Assembly (NCBI GenBank): GCA_951213105.1
Contig: OX578139.1
Coordinates: 71,032,754-71,096,753 of the forward strand
Direction: 5' to 3'
DNA from: Amaurobius ferox
Taxonomy: Eukaryota; Arthropoda; Arachnida; Araneae; Amaurobiidae
DNA length: 64,000 bases
Shown: one piece after another, positions 11,845 to 22,499 of the stretch
Position numbering within the stretch: the stretch's first letter is position 1
Layout of the letters: each line of letters opens with the position of its first letter
Notes under the pieces: model-generated
Told to the model about the DNA's origin: nothing
Seen by the model: only the letters and a program-made list of their open reading frames with translations
Databases searched by the model: none
Translations under genes and position numbers: made by a program

Positions 11845-12032
11845 GCTGTTTGTGGTTCTAAATTAATGCAGTTTGTGGTTCATAAGTAGTTTGTGGTTCT
11901 AAATTGATGCAGTTTGTGGTTCATAAGCACTTTGCGGTTCTAAATTTATGCAGTTTGCTGTTCTAAATTTATGCAGTTTGCGGTTCTAAATTTATGCAGT
12001 TTGCGGTTCTAAGTTTATGCAGTTTGTGGTTA
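11845..12032. repeat. About 24-bp minisatellite
   Basis: Imperfect tandem units of GCAGTTTGCGGTTCTAAATT with AT spacers. The distal units are more regular (four of about 24 bp between 11949 and 12032); the proximal ones include a variant ending GGTTCATAAG. Confidence 0.85.
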
Positions 12033-12330
12033 AACGTATGAGAAATAAACACTTTTATCAAATTTGGTCTGAGCATGCAGTATATATAAACATTTGTCCA
12101 TAAGTATTTGCACACAATAAATGTAATAATTTTTGGACCTAATATATTGTCACCTAATAAATTTAATATATGTCTGGATGAAAAAAGTAACAAATATATA
12201 TGGGATAATATGTAAAACATATTTCAAAACACTTGTAAATATATTCAGAATAATGATAAACACACAAATAAGATAAAAATAATTAATTTTTTGCGTCATT
12301 ACTGTGTGTCCACCCCTTCTGCTCCTTTTT

Positions 12331-13630
12331 AACACTTTACAACAAAGTTGAAAAGTGTTTATGACTTTGTTCATTCTGTCTGTCTGTCTGTCCGTTAGCA
12401 CGATAACTGCCGTAAAAATGATTTAATTAAAATGAAATTTTAGTATGTTGTTCAGACGGTCTATAGGACCTATGGGAATATAAATGAATAATATCACCCA
12501 ATTAGTTTTGGATTGAACCCGGGTTGAAAAAATGGAATACATTGAGCCCTATGGGACCTAATTTTTCAAGCATTTTTTAAGCGGATTTAAAATTCACAAA
12601 TTGCTTCGAAAATTTTAGGAAATATTCAAATTGTTCCATAAAATATATAAAAAAAATTCAGCGAAATATATTCAGTAGTTTTTTAAATAAAAATTAAAAT
12701 AATAATAACACCTCTTATATGAAGCGATCACGTGTCCATGATATGAAACGATCACATGACCCACTTCAAAATGATATATGGCATCCATCTTGTCTCAAAA
12801 TCGTGATTTTTAAAGTTCTTTCTAATTCATATTGAGTGTTGTATCCATCCTAAAACTACTTTATTTTGGCCTAAGTTCTGTGCATCTACATACTTTAACA
12901 ACGCAATGACAATATATTTCAGTTTAAATGCTCATACAAATTTGATTATTTCTACTATTAAGCCTATTTTTCACCTATGTAAAATGTAAACAGCAAAATA
13001 TGTAGAATGAGTTGTATTAGAATCGCTGTAATTCTTTAACACAAAATCATTTAGTCCATGGAGTCTGCATGGCTGATATGAATGAAATATTCATTGATTT
13101 TAGAAAGAGAAGGACGATAATTTTCGATGAAGTTTTACGCATAGAGTTTTACTTACTTGTAGCTCCATGGTCTTAATTTTTAAATAATATAAATTATTAT
13201 AGTATTGTGATGAATGACATGAAGGGGGGAATTATTTATGAATGAAATGTTGCTTTTATAGAGAGAGCCAGGCGTGTTATTTTTTCTATGACGTCATTTG
13301 AATGGATTTCAGTTGTTTTCGATGAAGTTTTCAAATATAATAAATTATCGTAGTATTATGATAATTCTAAAATTATTACCGAGGAATGTATCACATTTTA
13401 GAGATGTTTAAACCAGGCAATTTATATTTTAATGCCGTCATTTGAATGAAGTTAATTTTTTTCGATGAAGGTTTAAGGCTTCAAATATAATAAATTAATG
13501 TAGTATTGTGATAAGTTTTAAAATATTACCGAGGAATGTATTGCATTTTAGACATGTTTAAATAAAATTGCATTGAAGTTTTAAAGTGTTTCATAATCAA
13601 TGCTTTAAGCATGATTGATCTTTCTTGTTT
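12331..13630 (-). mobile_element. Family C element, minus orientation, long form
   Basis: Starts at the left with the hairpin arms AACACTTTACAAC and GTTGAAAAGTGTT, then (TCTG)n at 12377-12393. It ends at the right with AGTGTTTCATAATCAATGC and ATTGATCTTTCTTGTT. The part from about 13150 to 13560 contains roughly 125-bp internal direct repeats (CAAATATAATAAATTA, TTACCGAGGAATGTAT). These are shared with the copy at 52.0-53.3 kb but not with the shorter copies. Confidence 0.8.
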
Positions 13631-13639
13631 TTTTGTTTT

Positions 13640-14520
13640 TCACTACGGCTTTTCAAAGTTTAGGCATTCTCTCTATCGACTTGTTCAGCGTTTCTGGAAA
13701 TATCCCCCCCCCCCCATTCGTTTCGAAACATTTTCCAGAGGCTTTTAACAGTAGTTGGATAAACTTTTTGGACCGTTCGGTAAAGTTCATCCCACAACTG
13801 TTAATCGAATTGTGTTCCTGTAATTATGGTGGCGAAAGCATTTCTCCAAGTTTTTCCTTCTTATCTAAATACTGGTTACTTCTGTCTTATCGAAATATTA
13901 TTATCTAAATACTCTTGCTAAATATTTTGGATCATCTTCCTGCTGGATTATGAATTATTGACCAAAAATGCACAATAAAGATGGCAGCATTTTATTTTAA
14001 AGAATGTAACGGTATTGCTGTTTCGTTTTGTTTTCTCTTAACCTGGAGATATTACCAACTGTTTCCGCAAAAACAGTCTCACATCATTATAGAACCTCCT
14101 CCAAGTTTCACAGAAGAAATCAATTATTGGAAGGAATCAAATTCACAAAAGGAATCAATCCGTTCAGTTGTGGGTCTGCGAACAAAGACAATTCGCCTTG
14201 TACCCAAAACTACAAACTCGGATTAATTGCTCCAGAGAACTGTCTTTCAATTATAACTCGTCCAATTCTGATATTTTTCAGCCCACTGTAATTGTTTCTT
14301 TTTGTTTATGGGCCTTTAGAGTAGTTTTCTCATGGCTACTCGTCCATGCTACTTTATTCGCTGCTATTCGTCCATGAAAACCCGCATCAGCGAGTTTGTG
14401 TTTGACAGAAGTAATGCTAACGGGTATGTCCCTGTTCAAATTAATCTGAGAAGCTAGTTCGGGTATAAATACGAGATTCAAATACCAGTATCTGTCAGTC
14501 ACTGACGTCAACTGACAACA
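13640..14520 (-). pseudogene. Decayed Tc1-family transposase
   Basis: Read on the minus strand, 14511-14278 encodes the N-terminal helix-turn-helix part (ELASQINLNRDIPVSITSVK, then AGFHGRIAANK). Broken frames follow with SEFVVLGTRRIVFVRRPT and KLGGGSIMM in place of the usual GGGS(V/I)MVWG. The C-terminal part at about 13830-13700 reads QLWDELYRTVQKVYPTTVKS, equivalent to the Tc1 segment after SPDLNPIE. At least several stops and two frame changes are present, so it is not functional. The terminal inverted repeats were not located with confidence. It directly abuts the end of the family C element at 13630. Confidence 0.75.
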
Positions 14521-14706
14521 GATATCAGTATCTGTCGTCAGTTGGAATTGTAATTCTGTATCCTTTGATACGCTTTTTATTATATAAACTGCTACCAGAC
14601 TTAAATCTTTTAACTCTGTAATTCAACTGCTTGCCTTGGTATATTTAATTCACTTACGATTCGGCGTTTACATTTGCCTATTTTGTGATGAGCAGTAATC
14701 GAATAA

Positions 14707-14937
14707 CTCACTTCCAGTGAAAGCTCTTTTGATTTTGGCATATTTAGTTATGTTCCTATAAAAGAAGACGAATATGTGGAAAAGGGTGATAAAGAACCGT
14801 TTTTCTCCAAAATTAAAAGAAAACTTGCCGCATACAAAGAGAACACTGAACTGGCCGGTTCATGGGCGGATAAAGAAAAAAATGGCTGTAAAAAATTCAA
14901 CCTATCAGTGTCTTGTAAAATGCCTTATTTAGCATAA
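14707..14937 (+). CDS. Unrecognised open segment, 76 residues, possible exon
   Basis: A frame with no ATG runs from the stop at 14704 to a TAA ending at 14937. It includes SYVPIKEDEYVEKGDKEPFF and KLAAYKENTELAGSWADKEK, a charged, balanced composition that looks coding. CTTCCAG at 14711-14717 could be a splice acceptor and GGCTGTAAAA near 14884 a donor, but neither is strong. I do not recognise the family. It could be a host exon or a transposon-borne fragment. Confidence 0.25.
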   Translation, partial: LTSSESSFDFGIFSYVPIKEDEYVEKGDKEPFFSKIKRKLAAYKENTELAGSWADKEKNGCKKFNLSVSCKMPYLA

Positions 14938-15144
14938 AATTCCCTAAAGATAAACATGTGTTTTCAAATGCTAATAATTTTGACTACAACATCTGTAAAA
15001 TAGTTAATCTACCATTTTGTAAGAATTAAAACATATTAATGCTACAATGAAATAACATATGTACTCTTAAGCAAGGAAAAAGAGGGCGACCAAATACTTA
15101 TGGACGATAGTGAACATATTTAAACATTCAAACGAGTTTTTTAC

Positions 15145-15436
15145 ATGGCTGAGCGTATGTTTAGGCGTTATTTAAGAGACTTTGATTCAGATCTTGTTCC
15201 GGATGGATTTTTTATTTATTACAAAGGAAGTGTTGTTGCTGTAGACGAGGGGTAACTTGGAAAAGCCGGGTAGTGGTTCTGTGGGTGTAGCATCGGGCGC
15301 TACTGCTAGACCCTTTGCTGGCCCGATTGTCCTGGGAATGTTTTCGCAACGGCGAATTGTTCCTTCTGGATCGACTCTAATTTCTGAGTATTACAACAGA
15401 TTTGACTTTATTCTATATGATTTTCTAAACCGTTAA
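15145..15436 (+). pseudogene. Unrecognised ORF broken by a frameshift
   Basis: ATG at 15145 opens a 36-residue frame (MAERMFRRYLRDFDSDLVPD onward) ending at TAA 15253-15255. One frame over, an open stretch continues to 15436 with GSGSVGVASGATARPFAGPI and VLGMFSQRRIVPSGSTLISE. The two halves look like one coding region broken by a single frame change near 15240. The segment is GC-richer than its flanks. The product is not recognised; a mobile-element gene is the most likely source. Confidence 0.3.
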
Positions 15437-16218
15437 AATGTTGAATTCATATTTTTCTGGCTGAAAATCACCAATTGCTCTATACCCGATACTTTACTAA
15501 TATAATAATTTAGTCAGAAAATTGTAAAATATCTTCTCCTTACTATACACATATTATGCACTTCATTTATAGATATTAGGTTAATTATTACATATTCACA
15601 CATATTATGTTAATTACTACATATCCACATATACTTAATTTATACATATTCACACATATTATGTTTTAATTTTTCCAACAACTACCGTTTAACAATTTTC
15701 ATCAGCCTCAGTCAGTGAAATAATATTTAAAGGATTGTTCAGGAGGGATTTTAAATATCTACATTCAACAGACTTAACAATAATTGCACGTAGAACATTT
15801 TCAAACAAGAAAATATTTTAAAATGCAATACAATTGTAGCTTTCATTTTTTTTTTGCATTTTAAGTTTGTATATCAGCCACGTAACTTATACTCTCGTAT
15901 AATATAATAATTTCCTTATATAGGGTGATTTAAAAGAGATGAGCCATACTTTACGAGGTGAAAGTATACACCAAACCAAGCATTTTTCGTCATAGTTTTC
16001 TGGGTCGGAAATGAAACTTAAAGGCGTTACAAGGCGCTTACTCGTTAAGAAGCGGCCGCTCCGTACTTTAAAAGCGTCATTCTGGTAGTTATTTTCTGGT
16101 TGAAGAAGAAAACCCCTTATGCAAATTTCATCTGGGGAATAAGAAGAATCCTAATGCAAATTTTCGTAACACCGAATGTATAGCCTTATCAGTTTGCAGC
16201 AGTTATTTGCAGCTCTAA

Positions 16219-17480
16219 ATTTTGATATGATAGAGGAATTTACAAATAGGGAAAAAACGGATATGCATTTCATCTATGGCGCTGCAAATGGGATTGGCAG
16301 AGAAGCACAACTACTATACGGAGAACGTTTCCTCCATAGTCGGTTGCCTAATTGTACAATAATTGAACTCTTTCATCGGCAGCTCTGAGAATCGAAATCC
16401 TTTCCCGCTACCAGGTTTGATGCAGGTCGTGAAAAAAGTGCTAGAACATCAAGTGTGGAACAGGCATTTCTGGACACAGCAGCAGTTCGGGTGGGCACAA
16501 GCACAGGAGCAATGGGACATACTCTTGGAGTGCCACAATCCACGGTATGGCGGGTTCTGCATGGGGAACAGTTACACCCATTCCATCTTCCCTTCCGAGA
16601 GGTTAGTGGTAGAGGAAAGCGGGTACGATCCCTATGGATGCCTACCCACTGGGTTCCGGTCTAAATTGGGTGGCTCTTCCCTGCCATCCAAACTGTTACC
16701 TTAAACTTTCTGGTAGGTCAGACGGTCTGATTCTCAACAACAACAACAATCCATACCATCTCCAGCGAATCCAAGCAATGACTACAGAGGATTAACCCAC
16801 TGGTTCGCGGGGAGTTCGCCCAGTGGTTCCTGGGACAGAATGCGACGTAACCAGATTTTCCGATGACTGCGCTTTTCACGGATGAAGACTATTTCGCACG
16901 TGATGGCACATTTGGCATCCAGAATGAACATGTGTGGATGAGTGTAAACTCACATGCAACATATCCAAAATCGCATCAGCGACGATGCTCCGTCAATGTG
17001 TGGGCATGAATCATTGGCGACCGCCTAATATGCCCGTACATTATGGCGGAACGACTTGATGGGAGAATGTACCGTATTTTCCTGCAGTGGTCTTGCAGGG
17101 GGTCTTGATGTTGCAACACACATCCGGCAGCGTATGCGGTTCCAGCATAATGGAGCACCAGTACATTTTGGGAGAGAGGTAAGGAACTATCTGGACGTCT
17201 CTTTTTCGGGCCGATGGATTGAGTGAGGTGGTCCCATAGCCTGGTCCACACAATCGTTCGATCTGTAGTGTCTTGCTTGTTTTGTGGGATATCTCAAGAG
17301 TCTCGTCTATGACACTCCCCATGAATCTGAAGAGTAACACGCCGCAAGAATTTTGACCGCTGCTGTCGATGTGCGCGACTTGCCTGACCTGTACCAGGGA
17401 GTTCGACAATCCCCTCATCGCCGCTATGAGACGTGCATTCAAGTTGACGGTCGCTCTTTTGAGTCATTGCTGTAATTATT
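16219..17480 (+). pseudogene. Decayed transposase with DUF4817-like N-terminus and mariner-type DDE core
   Basis: The N-terminal part reads MIEEFTNREKTDMHFIYGAA, then LYGERF and LPN, the DUF4817 helix-turn-helix signature. A second HTH motif QSTVWRVLH is visible near 16540. After the SINE insertion at 16591-16749 the catalytic core continues in shifted frames. Recognisable pieces are FTDEDYFARDGTFG (near 16875), a YIMAERLDGRMYRIFLQW-like strand and RFQHNGAPVHFGREV (near 17133), the latter equal to the QxDGAPxHF catalytic block. The C-terminal end matches the family's RRA-rich tail near 17425. Multiple stops and frameshifts mean it is inactive. Confidence 0.8.
16591..16749 (+). mobile_element. 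SINE-A, 5'-truncated, inside the transposase gene
   Basis: Begins at CCTTCCGAGAGGTTAGTGG and ends in the hairpin tail and (CAA)n. It lacks the 5S and tRNA-like parts. The flanks show a decayed duplication: CCATTCCATCTTC on the left and CCATACCATCTCC on the right. The host reading HPFHL is therefore present on both sides. Confidence 0.85.
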
Positions 17481-17620
17481 GTGTATTAAATGTCATTTTA
17501 TAACTTCTAAATCATTTCTGTGTTTTCGCCTCACCTCATCGGTATCACCATTAAGATCCAACTGGCGTCTTTATGCTTAATTTCCGAGCCGGAAACTATG
17601 ACGAAAAATGCTTGGTTTAG

Positions 17621-17967
17621 TATTGTTATTGATTGAGACACAGACTGTCAGACCTACCAGAAAGGTGTAAGGTAACCGTTTGGACTGCCGGGAATTGCCA
17701 CCGAATTTAGACCGGAATCCAGTGGGGGAGGCTTCCACAGGGACTGTACCCTCCTTCCCCTACCACCAACCTCTCGGAAGGACTTTCTGACCCACATGTT
17801 TAACATGGTCGTACTCCGCATGAACACGGCGGCACTTGTGGCAGCGTGAAAATCCAGCGCGCAAACCACCGGGCTACCGCGCCCGAAATGTGCCAACAGC
17901 ACGCGGTGTTTCCAGGTGGTCACTCACCCAAGTACTAACCGCGCCCGATGCTGCTAGACTTCACTTC
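17621..17967 (-). mobile_element. SINE-A, nearly full length, in the transposon's right inverted repeat
   Basis: Flanked by perfect 11-bp duplications GCTTGGTTTAG at 17610-17620 and 17968-17978. On the minus strand it holds the 3' part of a 5S rRNA-like sequence (GCATCGGGCGCGGTTAGTAC), then a tRNA-like segment, the body and the hairpin tail. The first part of the 5S head is missing. It splits the right terminal inverted repeat of the DUF4817 element. Confidence 0.9.
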
Positions 17968-18109
17968 GCTTGGTTTAGAGTGTATTATCACCTCTTAAAG
18001 TTTGGCCCATCTTTTTTTAATCACCCTGTATAGCATATTTCATCGTTATGTATATATGAAAGCGCTCCCATTACATACACAAACAATATTAGACAGACAA
18101 TAATTCTAC

Positions 18110-18425
18110 TTTTTTTCTTCATATTTCTCAGGGGACTCTTATGCGCCACTTTAACCTTTTTTCATCTAATGGGTCTAATTTATTCTTGTTTAAACTTGTT
18201 TTGTCTTGGAATATGCCTGTCGTCTTTTGGTGCATTCCAATCTTGAGTCATTAGTTCTAATTTCGGCTGCACTGTTCTTGATGCTGCTTTCTGATGGGCT
18301 CTCTCGTAATCCTGTTTTTTGATATATATTTTCCCTGCTTTTTTTTCTTACGCCCCATTCCTCTTTGTCCTCTTTTGGACTTCGGATTATAGTCTCGACT
18401 GCAGTTTTAACCCCTTTTACCTGAG
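18110..18425 (-). CDS. Possible coding fragment, unrecognised
   Basis: On the minus strand one frame stays open for about 80 codons without a start. It contains RSPKEDKEEWGVRKKKAGKI and RAHQKAASRTVQPKLELMTQ, basic and glutamine-rich. It resembles neither the transposases nor the LINE ORF here, though a retrotransposon gag-like source is possible. It lies between the DUF4817 element and the SINE cluster. Confidence 0.2.
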
Positions 18426-18639
18426 GTCAAAAGTAGAGTATACACTCTTAACAACTGTAAAAAGTGAACTGCGATAAAGCAGTCAGAGAAATTCAAACAG
18501 AGATAGAACACCTAAAGCAAAATTTCGCTAGCGTGTTATATCAACCATTGAAAGGACAACCATAAACATATGTACACGGGCCGATAACCCTCCCCTCATA
18601 GCATGAGGAGCGGGTTCTTAAAGGGGTTTAAGTATTGCT

Positions 18640-19260
18640 ATGAGATTAATAATAAAACAGAGAAAAATATATGCAAACATTTAAATTATTTTTGAAAAAA
18701 ATATCAATGAATTTAGAGGTAAGAAAAAATAAACAAACATTGTAAAGGAAGAAAGTAAAAAAAAATATAGAAAAAGGAGGCAGTAATTAAGGAAAATATA
18801 ATAAAAGGAAGTGACCGATTTCGAAAATTAATTTCACGAATCAAACTACTATAAAATTAAGAATGTTTGATCTTAGGTCAAAAAGGAATATAACACTGAA
18901 AGGAGGAAAAAAATGGTTTCAGAAGCTATATGAGCTAATTTCATCAGTTAAATGAAAGTATCAACGATTGATCTGCTATAAAATATTAGTGAATGAGAAT
19001 GGAATTAAGAAGAACATAACCAAATTGAAATTAAAACGAAACAACATGTTTTGGATGCTATATGAGCTAACCTTTAAAGTCAAAGATGTGTATAAAGAAC
19101 ATTTCTCTGGCTACAAAGATGTAATAAACATGTTTACATACCTATAAAAATATTATCAGAGTTAAGAGTAAAACGAAACTCCTGCTTTAAAAGAAAACAT
19201 GTAGAGAAATAGTTTAGATAAACTAGCTATGATTAGTGTGTTTTTAGTTTCTTTTACATA
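18640..19260. other. AT-rich stretch with nothing recognised
   Basis: A-rich and purine-rich sequence with short GGAGG-containing motifs. No coding or shared repeat was recognised. Confidence 0.35.
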
Positions 19261-19495
19261 AGTATTGTTTAGTAGTGTGTTGTTCTTGTTGAGACCCAGA
19301 CCGTCCGACCTACCAGAAAGGTGTAAGGTAACTGTTGTTTAGTAGTGTGTTGAAAACCCACACGTCCGACTCATCCAGTGGACATGAGCAACTAATTGGA
19401 CGGCCGGGTTTAGTAGTGTGTCGAAAGCCCAGGCCAGCCGACTCATCCGAAGATATAAAGCAACCATTTGGATGGCCGGGAGTTTAGTAGTGTGT

Positions 19496-19886
19496 TGTTG
19501 TTGTTGAGACCCAGACCGTCCGACCTACCAGAAAGGTGTAAGGTAACTGTTTGGACGGCCGGGAAGTGCCACCCAATTTAGACCGGAACCCAGTGGGGGA
19601 GGCATCCACAGGGACCGTACTCTCCTTCCCCTACCACCAACCTCTCGGAAGGACTTACGGACCCACATGTTTAACGTGATCGTACTCCGCATGAACACGG
19701 CGGCAGTTCTGGCAGCGGCGAGAATCGCGCGCTAACAACTGGGCTGCCGCGCCCGAAAAGAGCCAACAACACGCGGTGTTCCCAGGTGGTCACCCACCCA
19801 AGTACTAACCGCGCCCGATGCTGCCTGACTTCGGTGATCTAACGAGAACCGGTGTTTTCAGCACGGTACGGTCGTTGGCCCAGGGA
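19496..19886 (-). mobile_element. SINE-A, full length, 5S rRNA plus tRNA-like head
   Basis: In the sense (minus) direction it has a 119-nt 5S rRNA-derived head (19880-19762), a short tRNA-like segment with GCAGCCCAGTTGTTAGCGCG (about 19755-19690), a unique body with GGTTGGTGGTAGGGGAAGGA, and a 3' tail. The tail forms a hairpin between CCCGGCCGTCC and GGTCGGACGGTCTGGG, ending in (CAA)n. It is flanked by 14-bp duplications. It has no coding capacity, so mobilisation must come from a LINE. Confidence 0.92.
19762..19880 (-). repeat. 5S rRNA-derived SINE head
   Basis: Sense strand begins GGCCAACGACCGTACCGTGC and continues through CACCGGTTCTCG, ATCACCGAAGTCAGGCAGCA, TCGGGCGCGGTTAGTACTTG, GGTGGGTGACCACCTGGGAA and CACCGCGTGTTGTTGGC. 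That is a nearly complete 5S rRNA with its internal promoter elements (box A, intermediate element, box C). It is embedded in a SINE and carries changes from functional 5S, so it is not called as a 5S gene. Confidence 0.9.
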
Positions 19887-19900
19887 GTTTAGTAGTGTTT

Positions 19901-20330
19901 GTAAAAGTAGCCTGTTTTATGATCTAGCCTCAACCGTTGCTAATTTCCCAGAAGCTCGTTTGATGAAATTAATATTCAAAAGCGGTTACTTCATTTTGTT
20001 ATATACTTCTTAAATATTGCCCCAATCCCATGTCATAGTTTATTTTTCTTCCTTTACATGGATTAGTCTATTTTATCCTCCCTCTAATTTCACTGATTTT
20101 TTTCACCAATAATTTAATGGTTCATATATTTTTACTCTCTGTTTTATATCAAATATCAATGCCTCAGATTTCATTTTTGAGATTTTAGAACCAGTTTCCC
20201 TCTTCTTTGTGTGTTTTGTCTTTATCAATCCCTCTTGATATGTTTTTTTCGATGCCTTATACCATCCGCTAACTAATTCTCGCTTTGGGTGTTCTCGCTC
20301 TGTTTGAATTTATTTTTACCTGTTTTGTCA
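19901..20330. other. Unannotated AT-rich stretch
   Basis: No convincing coding frame. It consists largely of T-rich sequence. Confidence 0.35.
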
Positions 20331-20420
20331 CAGCTCCTTCTTATTGGTTGTAAGGAGCTTTTTTACTGAAGAAGAGGTCTAAAACGCTTTTGAAACAGCT
20401 GTAGTTACCTAATTAACATA
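20330..20420 (+). other. Hairpin with T-run followed by a CTGAAGA/GAAAC ribozyme-like motif
   Basis: CAGCTCCTT and AAGGAGCTT form a stem around TCTTATTGGTTGT and are followed by TTTTTTA. The next bases contain CTGAAGA, a short weak stem (AAGAG with CTTTT) and GAAAC. This order, CUGANGA - stem II - GAAA, is the hammerhead core found in Penelope-like elements. The remaining stems are not convincing by eye, so this is only a candidate. Confidence 0.3.
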
Positions 20421-20429
20421 TGCCTGCAT

Positions 20430-21540
20430 AAAGGCTGCGCATCTACCAACTGATAAAATATGATAAACATTTGTCGTTGTCTATATATATGTTTCGGGCG
20501 TAATGATTATTCCAACGAATTAGACAATGCTCTATAATTTTATAATTGGTTCTATCGTCTATCTCATTCTTGCTCATTTCTTTACCCTAACTTGTGAAAA
20601 ATGTCCACTGAAGGTGCTTCAATCACTGTTATTATATCGGTCATGGTTACTTTACGATAGATATACCAAACGTGTACACTTATGGAGTTTTCCCTACAAA
20701 GTTAATGGAGTTCATAAAGTCTCCCAGGAACCCTGCATTTAGGAACATGACTGAGTGTTATGCTATGTAATGCGCTAGAGACGTCAAGTATAGTTATTTT
20801 TCGTCAGTTGATTGAGTTTTCAACATTCCGGATCTCGGCCGCAATTGAAGCTACAGAAATAGTTTTTTATAACTGCCATGGGGCATGCTTAGAGAGGAAA
20901 GTAGTATTTAAATTAGTAGAATCTAAGTAAAGAAAAGAACTGTTGAAAACTGCATCTTCGAACTGCTTGTAATGCCTTTTACAGTTGCTCTTTCTGCTTG
21001 TTATTATTGTTCTTTTTGCTTGTTATTATTGCTTTTTTTGCTTGTTATTGTTATTCTTATTGTTACCATTGGGTTACCCTTGCTGTCGAGTTTACAAATG
21101 TTCTATCTGTAAAATTTGCGCGCACAGAAATATTCCATCCCCAAAAATTAATTTAACAAAATATATCCACCACAAAAAGATATGATATCTCTAAATAAAA
21201 TCAATTGTGCAGTACAAAAATCCGCCAGATAATGCAAAATTCGGTAATTTCCTAGCTAAGAAAACAAGAGATGCAATCACTGTTCTGCGATTCCATACAT
21301 GTAGGAACATACGTACTATTAACACTTCTCATTTATAACAAGCTAAATGTCGGAGGAGAATGAAGAAAGTTATCTTGCTGTCTTTCCAAGATTTTAGTTG
21401 TAACTGTACGAAAAATACTTGAGAGTAGACGAGCTGCGCTGTTATTTAAATTTATGCACGCTTTATTAATTAACGAGACAGACTATGGAACCTTTTCGCG
21501 ATTTCTTCCATCATTTTGCTTAGTCTAGTTATGAGTAGAA
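20430..21540. other. No recognisable gene
   Basis: Contains a 71-residue ORF (20527-20742) and a short (TTATTATTG)-rich tract near 21000-21060. Neither is convincing as a gene. Confidence 0.3.
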
Positions 21541-21544
21541 AGTA

Positions 21545-22490
21545 TAGATGATACGTTCCCACTAGGGTCGCCCATATGGGGAGGATGCCATTCGAGTAGA
21601 AAGCCTGTGATCCCCATTTTTTTAGGAGGAGACATGGAAAATTCAAGTAGAGCGGAAAATCCAATATGAAAAAGGGGGTCGTGATACTTGTTTGAAAGGG
21701 TCAGCTCACACCTAGAGGAAATGATACTTACTTATTTATACTTACTTAATACTTATTCGTAATATGTTTATTTAATACTTATTAGTAATTTCATTTCCTT
21801 TTAGACTGATGTTTTACGAATTCTTTATTACTTGGCGAATTTTTTTACAACGCAGTTGTTTTTGCAAGGGATATATGCTACACATTGAAGAGAAAATAGA
21901 ATGTACGAAGTTCGTCTACTACATTTCTTAAATTCCAATTTCCTACAAAACTGAAAGGTTCTATTTCACCAGAATAAATAATATAGAAATTCGTATTGGA
22001 CTCAAAACTATTCGAATGTAAAAATTGTATCAGGATGGTACCTTTCCATCAGGGCCGCTCATATGGGGAGGACGGATACCATTCGAGTAAAGAGGTTGGG
22101 ACCCCATTATTTTAGGGAGGAAAAGACATGGAAAATTCACAACGAGTGAAAAATCTGATATGGGAAATATATCGTGAAAAATGTTTGTAGGATCTTGCTC
22201 ACACCTAGATGAAATGTTACTTGGTGCCTAAAACAGTAATTTAATTTCTTTATAGACTGATGTTTTACCGAATTCTTTATTACTTGGCGATTGTTTTTTA
22301 CAACGCAGTTGTTTTGTTAAGGGATATACACTACGCATTGAAGAGAAAAGGGAATGTAATAAGTTTGTCTACTACTCTTTCGCAATTCCAATTTCCTACA
22401 AAACTGCAAGGTTCAATTTCTGCAGAATAAATTTAAAAAAAATCGTATATAGGACATCTTAAAAGTATTCGAATCTAAAAATTGTATCTG
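21545..22490. repeat. Direct duplication of about 0.45-0.49 kb, diverged
   Basis: Blocks at 21565-21610 (GGGTCGCCCATATGGGGAGG, CATTCGAGTA), 21640 (GACATGGAAAATTCA), 21710 (TCACACCTAGA) and 21803-21960 (AGACTGATGTTTTAC, TTACTTGGCGA, CCAATTTCCTACAAAACTG) recur at 22050-22410 in the same order. The spacing shrinks from about 491 to 451, showing indels. No coding content is recognised. Confidence 0.85.
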
Positions 22491-22499
22491 GAACTGAGA

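Larger units (their letters stand above)
15921..18028 (+). mobile_element. DUF4817/mariner-type transposon with two nested SINEs
   Basis: The left terminus (TAGGGTGATTTAAAAGAGAT) and the right terminus (reverse complement CAGGGTGATTAAAAAAAGAT) are long imperfect inverted repeats. They continue inward through the CTTTA(C/A)GAGGTGA and CCAAACCAAGCATTTTTCGT or related blocks. TA dinucleotides flank both sides (15919-15920 and 18029-18030), as expected for Tc1/mariner-superfamily insertion. SINE-A copies lie in the coding part and in the right inverted repeat. Confidence 0.85.
19267..19900 (-). mobile_element. Stacked SINE/LINE-tail cluster: four insertions in one target
   Basis: The 14-mer GTTTAGTAGTGTGT occurs at 19267-19280, 19337-19350, 19408-19421 and 19482-19495, and once with one mismatch at 19887-19900. 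Between the copies are, in order: a 56-bp SINE-A tail (19281-19336), two LINE 3'-tail copies (19351-19407, 19422-19481) and a full-length SINE-A (19496-19886). All are in the minus orientation. Each 14-mer behaves as a target-site duplication, so the same site was used repeatedly. Confidence 0.9.

Noticed and set aside
16976..17442. Minus-strand ORFs of 91 and 133 residues
   Set aside because: Antisense shadows of the decayed DUF4817/mariner transposase on the plus strand.
19762..19880. Functional 5S rRNA gene
   Set aside because: Continuous with a SINE body, flanked by target duplications, and carrying changes from the usual 5S sequence.
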